In this document: one piece after another, positions 17,010 to 24,379 of the stretch | Layout: each line of letters begins with the position of its first letter | Numbering within the stretch: the first letter of the stretch is position 1 | Made by a program: the position numbers and the translations under genes | Origin: an uncultured Clostridia bacterium | GTDB lineage: Bacteria > Bacillota > Clostridia > Saccharofermentanales > Saccharofermentanaceae | Direction: 5' to 3' | DNA: 42,871 nucleotides | NCBI GenBank assembly: GCA_937876985.1 | Contig: CALEFT010000026.1 | Coordinates: forward strand, 1 to 42,871 | The notes under the pieces: model-generated | Seen by the model: the letters and a program-made list of their open reading frames with translations, nothing else | Databases searched by the model: none | Told to the model about the DNA's origin: nothing

Positions 17010-17630
17010 TTACGCTCCCTTGATAGACTTCATGACACGATAACCACCAGAAATAGCAAGCGTCTCGCAGTTACCAAAAAGCTCCTCTAGCTTCTTCATT
17101 GTAGAAGGCGCACCCTGCTTACGCTGAAGCACAACATAGATGCAAGCACCCTCATTCATGTGCGCATATGCCTGCTCATAAAAAGCAAACACCGTCTGCT
17201 TACCTGCTCGAACCGGAGGATTTGTCGCAACCATATCGAACATCTCATCGGAAGAAAGCTCAGATAACACGTCACTAGCTACCACCTTACTAAGCGGAAT
17301 TCTATTATAATCGGCGTTCTCCTTCGTTAGCTTCACCGCTCTACTGTTGCGGTCCACGGAAGTAACAGACATCGACTTGAAGCTTGCCTTCATTACGATA
17401 CCAACAACACCATAGCCGCATCCCAAATCGAGGAAACGCTCAGGCCTACTGTCCATCGACTTAATGTCTTCAATCATCGCCTCTAGCATCAGGTTCGTTC
17501 CAAAATCAACCTCGCTTCTGCTGAACACATCCGTATCCGTATAAAAATCAAAATTGATACCATTTTGTCTATAACTAATCAGCTTCTTGTCAGACGCCGT
17601 AGTAGGCTCGCTATCATAGTAAAACGCCAT
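17010..17630 (-). CDS. class I SAM-dependent methyltransferase (RsmC-like)
   Basis: A 206-residue Rossmann methyltransferase. Motif I is LDLGCGYG (67-74). The catalytic motif is NPPV (137-140), the NPP[FYW]-type motif of N-methylating enzymes, with Val in the last position. Length and order match the small RsmC/YbxB-like group, which methylates guanine N2 in rRNA; the exact target here is inferred only by family. The ATG has AGGAG 12 bases upstream, lying within the 3-prime end of queT, whose stop codon ends 9 bases before the start. It therefore belongs to the same operon. Confidence 0.88.
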   Translation of the reverse strand: MAFYYDSEPTTASDKKLISYRQNGINFDFYTDTDVFSRSEVDFGTNLMLEAMIEDIKSMDSRPERFLDLGCGYGVVGIVMKASFKSMSVTSVDRNSRAVKLTKENADYNRIPLSKVVASDVLSELSSDEMFDMVATNPPVRAGKQTVFAFYEQAYAHMNEGACIYVVLQRKQGAPSTMKKLEELFGNCETLAISGGYRVMKSIKGA

Positions 17631-17638
17631 CTTTGTTC

Positions 17639-18199
17639 TTATCTCCTCTCGAAAAGCTTCATTCTCTTCACCATTAACGCAAATGGGATTCCGAGAATTG
17701 TAAGCATCAATGCCTCGCTTAGTCCAACCGACGCGACACTAGTAAATATCGCTGCCAAAGTGATTCCTCCAGTAACATCTGCTGGGAGCAAAAATACAAG
17801 ATATGCTCCTACAATTAGCGCATTCACAATGACTGGCGGCAAAATTCCAAGAACGATGCCCACCATCGACTGACTATTACCAATTTTACGAGTCAAAAGA
17901 CCAGCAATCAATGTTGCAAGGGTGCCAAAAATAATGTCGATTGGTCCCAAATTTGATGGATTAAATAGATTTGCCAAGAAACATCCTATCGTAATTCCAG
18001 GAATTGCGTAAGGTGTAAAGATAGGCAAAATCGTCAAAATCTCCGCAAGACGTGCCTGAATCGGGCCAAAAGCAATCTGCGCAAATGGGAGTGTAAGCAC
18101 AACATATAGCGCCGCGAGGACTCCAGAAATCGCAATATTTCTCGTTCGAAGTGCAGTTTCTCGCGGACTTCTCTTCGTTGGTTTACTTTCCTTACTCAT
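17639..18199 (-). CDS. queT: QueT-family transporter (putative queuosine-precursor ECF S-component)
   Basis: A 186-residue integral membrane protein with about five helices. The conserved block AFGPIQARLAEILTILPIF followed by GCFLANLFNPSNLGPIDIIFGTLATL is diagnostic of the QueT family. It is thought to be the substrate-binding part of an energy-coupling-factor transporter for a queuosine precursor; the shared ATPase and EcfT parts are not in this window. I see no preQ1 riboswitch before it, because the gene starts inside an operon: its ATG overlaps the oxidoreductase stop codon by one base (TAATG). The methyltransferase gene follows directly. Confidence 0.88.
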   Translation of the reverse strand: MSKESKPTKRSPRETALRTRNIAISGVLAALYVVLTLPFAQIAFGPIQARLAEILTILPIFTPYAIPGITIGCFLANLFNPSNLGPIDIIFGTLATLIAGLLTRKIGNSQSMVGIVLGILPPVIVNALIVGAYLVFLLPADVTGGITLAAIFTSVASVGLSEALMLTILGIPFALMVKRMKLFERR

Positions 18200-19203
18200 T
18201 ATCGATTCATTCTCCTTAAAATCTCATCGTTAATAGTAGCAAGTGCCATCGTTCTGCTCCATGGCATCTCGTTTGCTTGAATACGTCCGTTGATAATCGC
18301 TTTCGCGCAGCCCTGTAATTCCTGAGCGTAGCCTCCGAGGCCTTCTGCTACCACACTTTCCACAAGCTGATAGTCGTGGTCAAACAAGTCTATTCTCTCA
18401 TAGCAATTAATATTCTGAATATCAATTCGGCCCTTCGTTCCAATGATATGTCCAGAACGATCCGTCTTCGCATCCATTACAACATAGCTAGTCGAGTATG
18501 CGCCCTTATCAAGTTGCTCAAGCCTATAGTCAGTAATTCTATCGACGCCCGTCGATGTTTTCTTGCAAAAAACATCGGACACAATTAGGTCGTCACCTAG
18601 CACCGAAAGAGCCAAATGTGTCGTGTAAACACCGAGGTCTAGATATGCGCCACCGCCCATCGCAAGAGATGTCAGGCGTTCTCTATGAGCAATCTCATAG
18701 CCTAAGTTCGATGAGATATATTTCACGTCGCCAATTTTGCCAGCGTCAATCCATTCAAGCATCTTCGCATGAAGCTTCATGAAACTCGTCCACATTGCTT
18801 CACATACAAAAACACGTCGGTTTGTCGCCTCTACAAAAATCTGCTGAGCCTGGTCCTTGGACATCATAAAAGGCTTTTCGACAAGGACATTCTTGCCAGA
18901 CTTGATACAAAGCATCGTGTTCTCAAAATGCGCGTGATTCGGTGTCGCCACATAAATCAAGTCGATGTCATCCATCGCCGCAAGTTCCTCATACGAGCCA
19001 AGTAGCGCAACAGTCTTCTTGTCCTTACCCGTCACATGCTCCTTCGCGAAAAGCTTCGCCTTCTGCTCACTTCTCGATGCCACTGCGCACACATGATAGT
19101 CGTAAAGTGCTTCCTCGCTCTGCTGCAGTTCCATTATTGCCTCGACCATCTTGATTGCAATCTGTCCGCATCCCATAATACCGATATTAAATTTCTTCTT
19201 CAT
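18199..19203 (-). CDS. Gfo/Idh/MocA-family NAD(P)-dependent oxidoreductase
   Basis: A 334-residue two-domain dehydrogenase. The N-terminal Rossmann GIMGCGQIA (residues 8-16), DLIYVATPNHAHFEN and the hallmark VEKPFMMSKDQA are present, followed by the C-terminal beta-sheet domain (GGGAYLDLGVYTTHLAL). Members oxidise sugars, inositols, trans-dihydrodiols or related polyols. Nothing nearby fixes the substrate. The ATG follows GAGGAG by six bases. The promoter at 19230-19258 makes it the first gene of a run that continues with queT and the methyltransferase. Confidence 0.92.
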   Translation of the reverse strand: MKKKFNIGIMGCGQIAIKMVEAIMELQQSEEALYDYHVCAVASRSEQKAKLFAKEHVTGKDKKTVALLGSYEELAAMDDIDLIYVATPNHAHFENTMLCIKSGKNVLVEKPFMMSKDQAQQIFVEATNRRVFVCEAMWTSFMKLHAKMLEWIDAGKIGDVKYISSNLGYEIAHRERLTSLAMGGGAYLDLGVYTTHLALSVLGDDLIVSDVFCKKTSTGVDRITDYRLEQLDKGAYSTSYVVMDAKTDRSGHIIGTKGRIDIQNINCYERIDLFDHDYQLVESVVAEGLGGYAQELQGCAKAIINGRIQANEMPWSRTMALATINDEILRRMNR

Positions 19204-19229
19204 AAGCGACTCCTCTACTTGCGGATATT

Positions 19230-19258
19230 TTAATAAAGTAATAATATTACAAAATCAA
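19230..19258 (-). promoter_or_regulatory. promoter of the oxidoreductase-queT-methyltransferase operon
   Basis: On the minus strand TTGATT (19253-19258) and TATTAA (19230-19235) are separated by 17 bases. It lies 27 bases upstream of the oxidoreductase ATG, in the 84-bp gap shared with the divergent EamA exporter gene. Confidence 0.5.
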
Positions 19259-19287
19259 TCTCATATGCAAGCAAACGAAGGTATTTT

Positions 19288-20256
19288 ATGTCTAACAAAA
19301 TACAAAACAACACGAGCAACACGGGCAACAAAAGAATTGAAGTCTTTAATCCGAAGATGAAGGGAATTATCTATATCCTTTTGTCTGCGCTATCTTTTGC
19401 AGTGATGAGTTTGTTCGTAAATATGTCTGGCGATATGCCTGTTTTCCAGAAGGCGTTCTTCCGCAACATTGTCGCTGTCATTTTCTCGCTTAGCTTGCTT
19501 GCCCGCTCCAAAGAAAAATTCAAAATACAGAAGGGCAGCATCAAATATCTGGTGCTTCGCGCGACCTTCGGCACAATCGGAATCGTCGCGAACTTCTACG
19601 CAATATCGCACATCAATATCGCTGATGCACAGATACTTAATAAATTGTCGCCTTTTTTCGCGATACTCGCGTCCATTTTCGTGCTCGGCGAAGTAGCAAC
19701 CTCGAAGCAATGGATTTCCATTCTAGTCGCCTTCATCGGAAGCTTATTTGTAGTTAAGCCAGAGTTTCTTTTCGCGATGGGAGGAAATGCAGGCGCGGTC
19801 GATTCCGCCTACCTATTTCCTTCACTAATCGGTGTGCTTGGCGGACTTACTGCAGGAATCGCGTACACCTTCATGCGAAAGCTCAGTCTTCGAGGCGAGC
19901 GCGGCACAATAATCGTAGCGTTCTTCTCAGTGTTCAGCACGATTGTTCTACTTCCTTTTGTGGTCGCGACATACGAGCCAATCTCTATGAAGCAACTCGT
20001 TTGCTTGGTGCTTGCGGGACTATCGGCATGCATGGGACAGCTTACAATCACAGCGGCATATGCGAACTGCCCTGCAAAAGAAATCTCTATCTACGACTAC
20101 TCTTCGGTTATTTTCGCGGCAGTGCTCGGAATGATTTTCTTAGACCAAGTTCCAGATGTGTATAGTATAATCGGCTACGTAATAATTATCGGAGCGTCAA
20201 TTTATTCCTTCATAACGAACAATAAGACTTCTCGAAAAGATTCACAAGAAGCCTAA
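19288..20256 (+). CDS. EamA-type drug/metabolite transporter
   Basis: A 322-residue DMT-superfamily permease with about ten predicted membrane helices in two EamA repeats (GIIYILLSALSFAVMSLFVN and YLFPSLIGVLGGLTAGIAYTFM begin the two halves). A polar N-terminal stretch of about 25 residues (MSNKIQNNTSNTGNKR) precedes the first helix. Such proteins export or exchange small metabolites; the substrate is not predictable. The ATG has GAAGG six bases upstream. It is divergent from the oxidoreductase and ends 72 bp before the glycosyltransferase gene, which has its own strong promoter. Confidence 0.9.
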   Translation: MSNKIQNNTSNTGNKRIEVFNPKMKGIIYILLSALSFAVMSLFVNMSGDMPVFQKAFFRNIVAVIFSLSLLARSKEKFKIQKGSIKYLVLRATFGTIGIVANFYAISHINIADAQILNKLSPFFAILASIFVLGEVATSKQWISILVAFIGSLFVVKPEFLFAMGGNAGAVDSAYLFPSLIGVLGGLTAGIAYTFMRKLSLRGERGTIIVAFFSVFSTIVLLPFVVATYEPISMKQLVCLVLAGLSACMGQLTITAAYANCPAKEISIYDYSSVIFAAVLGMIFLDQVPDVYSIIGYVIIIGASIYSFITNNKTSRKDSQEA

Positions 20257-20280
20257 ACTTAGATTCCTAGGCGTAGCAAT

Positions 20281-20308
20281 TTGACGATTTCCCTTTTTTG
20301 GCTATAAT
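20281..20308 (+). promoter_or_regulatory. strong promoter of the GT4 glycosyltransferase gene
   Basis: TTGACG (20281-20286) and TATAAT (20303-20308) are 16 bases apart, close to consensus. The GGAGG ribosome site and ATG at 20329 follow directly, leaving a very short leader. Confidence 0.8.
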
Positions 20309-20328
20309 GCAAGAAGTGGAGGTCATAT

Positions 20329-21813
20329 ATGAATATTGCTATTTTTACAGATACATATTTCCCAGACATCAATGGTGTCGCAAGTTCAATTTACACGATG
20401 ACCAATGGACTTCGTGCGAAGGGACATCGCGTTTTTATTTTCTCGATTTCTGAGCCTTCGAAGCAGATTAAGCTCATCTCGCTTAATCCTCCTGTATATC
20501 GAATTCCATCCTTGCCGATTGCTGGGCTTAAGCCATATCGTGCAGTGCTTCCACATTATACTCGACTTATTGAACTAATTAAGAAGCTTGAGATAGACAT
20601 CATTCATACACATACTGAGTTTTCTATGGGGCTAATGGGTTCTGTTGTCGCTTTCGCTATAGGAGTTCCACATATCCACACTTATCACACAATGCTCGAG
20701 GACTACACTCACTACATTGCTGGAGGTAAGCTGAAGCTCGAAGGCTTTGCTCGTAAATATTCCGGCGTATATTGCGACGCAATGGACGCACTCATCGTCC
20801 CTACCGAAAAGGTCAAGAATGCCGTCCTCTCTTACGGCGCAGAGGATGTTCCAATTCATGTAATCCCATCCGGAATCAATTTGAAGCCGTTTGCTCCAGA
20901 AAACTATTCCAGACAAGAGATTGACGCAATCAAGCTCGCCTTTGGTATCAAATTTACTGACAAGGTGCTTTTGTCAATCGGAAGAGTTGCACACGAGAAA
21001 AGCCTCGATGTTGCAATCAAGGCTCTCCCAAATGCCCTCGCGAAAAACCCGAACATAAAGCTCGTAATCATCGGAAACGGTCCTGCGCTGGAAGATTTGA
21101 TGGCGCTTGCTCGTGAACTCAAGGTTTATGACAATGTAATTTTTGCTGGTGCAGTTCCTTTTGCCGAAGTAGGAAAATACTACCAAGTAGGCGACGCATT
21201 TATTTCATGCTCTACATCTGAGACCCAAGGTCTTACATATTACGAAGCACTTGCAGCGGGCCTACCTGTTCTCGCACGATACGACGACTGTATTCTAGAG
21301 ACTTTATTTGATGGTGTAAATGCGATGCTTTTCGAGAAGGAAGAAGAATTGCCTTCAAAGATGCTGAAGATTCTTGAGGACGATATGCGCGACACACTCT
21401 CAGCAAATGCGAGAGCCAGCGTGAAGGAATTCGATGCAGAACTGTTCGCTGACAGAATCGAAGCGGCGTACATTGCAACCTATAACGCACACCTAGCAAA
21501 CAAGATTGACCGCGACCAGAATCCTGCCGTGAAGCTTGCACACAAGACTCGCGACAAGATCAATACAACAATGACGAAGACAATCACTGGCACAGACAAA
21601 ATGATTGTGCCAGTGGTGCGCAAGAGCAAAAATATCAGTCGCAAGATTCGTCATGGCGCACACGATGTGAAGGACACAATTACCTCGAAGGCAGGCGCTA
21701 TATATTCGGCTTTTAGTGGAGATGAAGTTGGGGCTGAGACTGAGGTTCACGATTTGTCAGATACCACTTCTGATACAAACAATGCTACTTCCGATGTTGA
21801 TTCTAGCAAGTGA
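20329..21813 (+). CDS. GT4 glycosyltransferase, diacylglycerol glucosyltransferase-like, with basic C-terminal tail
   Basis: 494 residues. Residues 1-390 are a GT-B, family 4 retaining glycosyltransferase. It starts FTDTYFPDINGVASSI, contains HTHTEFSMG and HTYHTMLEDYTHY, the donor-site SIGRVAHEKSLD, and the EX7E motif SETQGLTYYEA. The pattern is that of monoglucosyldiacylglycerol synthases, which add glucose to membrane diacylglycerol. Residues from about 395 form an extra tail rich in Lys, Arg and Thr (DKINTTMTKTITGTDK, RKSKNISRKIRHGAHDVKD), then a short acidic Ser/Thr/Asp end; a membrane-surface anchor is plausible. GGAGG precedes the ATG by six bases. A terminator at 21892 and a repeat array follow. 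Confidence 0.9.
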   Translation: MNIAIFTDTYFPDINGVASSIYTMTNGLRAKGHRVFIFSISEPSKQIKLISLNPPVYRIPSLPIAGLKPYRAVLPHYTRLIELIKKLEIDIIHTHTEFSMGLMGSVVAFAIGVPHIHTYHTMLEDYTHYIAGGKLKLEGFARKYSGVYCDAMDALIVPTEKVKNAVLSYGAEDVPIHVIPSGINLKPFAPENYSRQEIDAIKLAFGIKFTDKVLLSIGRVAHEKSLDVAIKALPNALAKNPNIKLVIIGNGPALEDLMALARELKVYDNVIFAGAVPFAEVGKYYQVGDAFISCSTSETQGLTYYEALAAGLPVLARYDDCILETLFDGVNAMLFEKEEELPSKMLKILEDDMRDTLSANARASVKEFDAELFADRIEAAYIATYNAHLANKIDRDQNPAVKLAHKTRDKINTTMTKTITGTDKMIVPVVRKSKNISRKIRHGAHDVKDTITSKAGAIYSAFSGDEVGAETEVHDLSDTTSDTNNATSDVDSSK

Positions 21814-21891
21814 TTCGTGTGGCAAGCTGGTTGCTAGCTGGTTTGTGACTGGCATGTGCTAAGTAAGTAATAAAACTATGTGTTAGATACG

Positions 21892-21920
21892 GGGAGTCCT
21901 TATGGCTCCCTGTTTGTTTA
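21892..21920 (+). terminator. intrinsic terminator of the GT4 gene
   Basis: GGGAG pairs with CTCCC and, after a one-base bulge, CC with GG, around a TTAT loop (21892-21910). TGTTTGTTTA follows. It lies about 80 bases after the stop codon and just before the repeat array. Confidence 0.65.
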
Positions 21921-22053
21921 TGTGCATGTATATGAATATTTATATGTGTATGGGAAGCGGTTTGAATATCGGTATAAGAAATTTTGCAAATCCAGATTTT
22001 TATCCGAATGAGCTAGGAACTTGCAGGGTGATTGAAGGCTTACAATTGATAAA

Positions 22054-22470
22054 CTACGATAAAAATCTCAAAATCAAGTTTTTATCATAGTCATAAAGCT
22101 AGATAGAAGCCCTTTTCAATGCTAAAACTACGATAAGAATTGAAAAATCACATTTTTATCGTAGAAAAACACGCTCCTTCAGAGGCTCTATTTCATTCAA
22201 ACTACGATAAAAAACTAAAACTGCTTTTTTATCGTACTATTCGTGCAAGTTAGCAAGGTAACGCGGCACCATTCAGCATGAAAAACTACGATAAAAATCA
22301 GAAAAATGAATTTTTATCGTAGTCAGCCTCTACAAATAGGCTCATTCATAATAAAAACACTACGATAAAATTCAAAAAAATGAATTTTTATCGTAATCCA
22401 AGCGGAATTACAAGCAATAAACCACTGCTCCGACTACGATAAAAATCTCAAAATCACAGTTTTATCGTAT
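22054..22470 (+). repeat. array of six 37-bp palindromic repeats with 74-bp period
   Basis: Units start at 22054, 22128, 22202, 22286, 22360 and 22434, each 37 bp. Every unit begins CTACGATAA and ends in TTTATCGTA plus one base (TTTATCATAG in the first). The arms pair over 11-13 bp around an A-rich centre with the same orientation in all units. Spacers are 37 bp, except one of 47 between the third and fourth. Centres differ and often vary on both arms together. The array fills the 696-bp gap between the convergent GT4 and SseB-like genes; 21921-22053 and 22471-22509 hold nothing else I recognise. It is not a CRISPR by unit variability, and no cas gene is present. Confidence 0.93.
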
Positions 22471-22509
22471 ATCTAACACTTACTATTACATATACGTAGT
22501 CTGAGGAAA

Positions 22510-23241
22510 TTATTCCTCGGAATAGATTGGAGTCTTGTCCTTACATACCTGTTGTGAGAAGGTCTCGGTATAATCGATGATGTTCATCTTAAGGCCGTCT
22601 AGATATGGAGCGATGTAGTTACCAAAACGGGAGAACATATCCTCGCGGTCCTCGATTCCTGAATAGTCAAGAACGAATAACCAAGATGGTACTTCTTCGC
22701 CCTCGCGCTGCATTAGCTGAACAAAAATTCGAGATACTTGTGATTCTGCTTCGCCATATTTCTTGATGGCATCAAGCATGCCGTCTGGATAAGACTGCGC
22801 GTCGCCTACCTTGATTTCTGTGTTAAACTTGACTCCCTCTTTCTCGAATTGGTCGAGGATGAGCTTTAGCATGTCGGCCTTGAAGAGGATTTCCTCCTGA
22901 CCTGGGTTGATTACGAAGCCCTTGCTTTTCGAGGTAGGGGCAAGACTAAGCTCTGCGAGGTCCATGAAGCCTGCGACGATGCCGTTTTGTTTCTGCGCAC
23001 CAAAAGCCTTGTCAAACGAATCTGAGTCCGCGTAAACTGCCTGGTAAACTTCGCCGTCAGGTCCTGTGAGAGCGTGGAAGCTCATCTGACCCTCAAGTTC
23101 GCCCTCGACTGGGAGGATGAAACTCGCCTTGATTGCCTCCTGCAAAACTTCGAGCATAGTCTGCTCAGTCTCGTTCTCGCGAACCTTGCGAAGCGCCGCC
23201 ATGAGCGCTGGATTGTTGATTCTGCTAGTTTGCTTGTCCAT
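22510..23241 (-). CDS. SseB-like protein
   Basis: 243 residues. The N-terminal half follows the SseB N-terminal domain pattern (NPALMAALRKVRENETEQTMLEVLQEAIKASFILPV split over two helices, then a GFMDLAELSL segment and FVINPGQEEILF). The C-terminal half resembles the SseB C-terminal domain (SRIFVQLMQREGEEVPSWLFVLDYSG). The name comes from enhanced serine sensitivity in E. coli; the biochemical role is unknown. The ATG has AGAGGG eight bases upstream. It is third in a run malQ, AEC carrier, sseB-like, and ends 39 bp from the palindromic array. No GC-rich terminator is seen after it. Confidence 0.82.
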   Translation of the reverse strand: MDKQTSRINNPALMAALRKVRENETEQTMLEVLQEAIKASFILPVEGELEGQMSFHALTGPDGEVYQAVYADSDSFDKAFGAQKQNGIVAGFMDLAELSLAPTSKSKGFVINPGQEEILFKADMLKLILDQFEKEGVKFNTEIKVGDAQSYPDGMLDAIKKYGEAESQVSRIFVQLMQREGEEVPSWLFVLDYSGIEDREDMFSRFGNYIAPYLDGLKMNIIDYTETFSQQVCKDKTPIYSEE

Positions 23242-23314
23242 TAAATTTACCCTCTTCTAATTTTTGTGGCGCGCTCGAAAAGCATGGCGCACCCTCTACT
23301 TAAATATGTGTTGA

Positions 23315-24250
23315 CTATCCGTGTATAAATAGTGCGTATGTTACTGCGATTACTAGTGGAATGATGAACGGTAGCAAGACGACGGACAAACAGAATGTTC
23401 GCGCCGCAAGCTTAGGTGCACAGTTGTGTTTCTCTGCGAAAATAACGTTCATCGAGCCTACTGGAAGTGCACTCATAATCGCGATTGTTGCCATTGTTAC
23501 TGGAAGGACATCAGTGAATTTATTTACGATAAACACTAGGCCGATGGTTAGTGCTGGATACACAATCATCTTGAGGAAAACTGCCATGTAAGATAGTTTG
23601 TCAACAAATAGCTTTTTGATGTCGACTGTCGCGATGGATGAGCCGACGATGATCATGGATAGCGGAAGCGCCATGTCTCCGAGAAGATTAATCGAATCAA
23701 CCACAATCACTGGCATTCTCCAAGGGAGCACAAAAAGTATCAACGCTGCAATAGTAGAAAGCGTAATTGGATTTGTAACTAGTTCCTTGTAGTTCGTTTT
23801 CTTGCTAGAAATGATTCGCTCACCAACTGTATACATGAATAAATTGAATATCATATTGAAGCAGCCAGCTAGCAAAAGTCCTGCGCCTCCGAATAGTGCC
23901 TGCATTATTGGAAAACCAACGAAGCCAGTATTTCCAAAGACAGATGTAACCGTAACAATGCGCTTTTCTTTGTCGTCGGCCTTGATGTTTTTCGTCAAGA
24001 GGCTCGAGCATGCTAGTGCGAATGCGTGATAGATAAGCGACGCGCCTGCCACAGCGAGAAGTGCGCGAAGCATGTCCTCAGAGTACTCCGTCTGGCTTGA
24101 TGTCAGAAGCGACAGTGGAAGCGCAACCTTAAGCAAAATCGCAATAAGGCCCTGCTGAATGCGTTCGTCGATAATTCTCTGTTTGCGAAGAATTAAGCCT
24201 ATGCCCATCATAAAAAGCATCTGCATAATAATTACTACTAAAGCCTTCAT
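23315..24250 (-). CDS. AEC (auxin efflux carrier) family transporter
   Basis: 311 residues with about ten membrane helices in two halves. It starts MKALVVIIMQMLFMMGIGLILRK split around the first helix, has the conserved FGNTGFVGFPIMQALFG in the middle and LPVGSMNVIFAEKHNCAPKLAA near the end, all typical of bacterial AEC permeases. Characterised members export or exchange malate, malonate or similar organic acids; the substrate here is unknown. The ATG follows AGGAGGGG closely. One copy of the recurring CTTTTCGAG word overlaps the ribosome site (24259-24267). It lies 129 bp after malQ. Confidence 0.92.
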   Translation of the reverse strand: MKALVVIIMQMLFMMGIGLILRKQRIIDERIQQGLIAILLKVALPLSLLTSSQTEYSEDMLRALLAVAGASLIYHAFALACSSLLTKNIKADDKEKRIVTVTSVFGNTGFVGFPIMQALFGGAGLLLAGCFNMIFNLFMYTVGERIISSKKTNYKELVTNPITLSTIAALILFVLPWRMPVIVVDSINLLGDMALPLSMIIVGSSIATVDIKKLFVDKLSYMAVFLKMIVYPALTIGLVFIVNKFTDVLPVTMATIAIMSALPVGSMNVIFAEKHNCAPKLAARTFCLSVVLLPFIIPLVIAVTYALFIHG

Positions 24251-24325
24251 TTCCCCTCCTCGAAAAGAGTCCTCTTCAATACTACTAATTCCTTATTTTC
24301 TTGTCGTGGCCTGCTAGCCACAATT

Positions 24326-24367
24326 TGTCTTCCGCAACATGTCTTCCGCGATATGTCTTCCGCGATA
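24326..24367. repeat. three copies of a 14-bp tandem repeat
   Basis: The word TGTCTTCCGCGATA (first copy ending CAACA) is repeated three times end to end in the gap between malQ and the AEC gene, just after the malQ stop codon. It looks like a minisatellite and has no coding role. Confidence 0.85.
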
Positions 24368-24379
24368 TGTTGGCATGAC

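Noticed and set aside
19204..19287. preQ1 riboswitch upstream of the operon containing queT
   Set aside because: The leader is under 50 bases, AT-rich, and lacks the short GC hairpin and A-rich tail of preQ1 aptamers; queT is the second gene.
21902..22090. small open reading frame of about 62 codons before the array
   Set aside because: It overlaps the GT4 terminator and the first palindrome, has no ribosome site, and its protein is low-complexity without any recognisable pattern.
22054..22470. CRISPR array
   Set aside because: Equal 37-bp repeat and spacer lengths are suggestive, but the repeats differ from each other in the centre, are palindromic almost end to end, a spacer is shared in part with a second locus, and no cas genes lie nearby.
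22054..22470. integron attC sites
   Set aside because: No GTTRRRY / RYYYAAC core sites, no integrase, and no gene cassettes between the palindromes.
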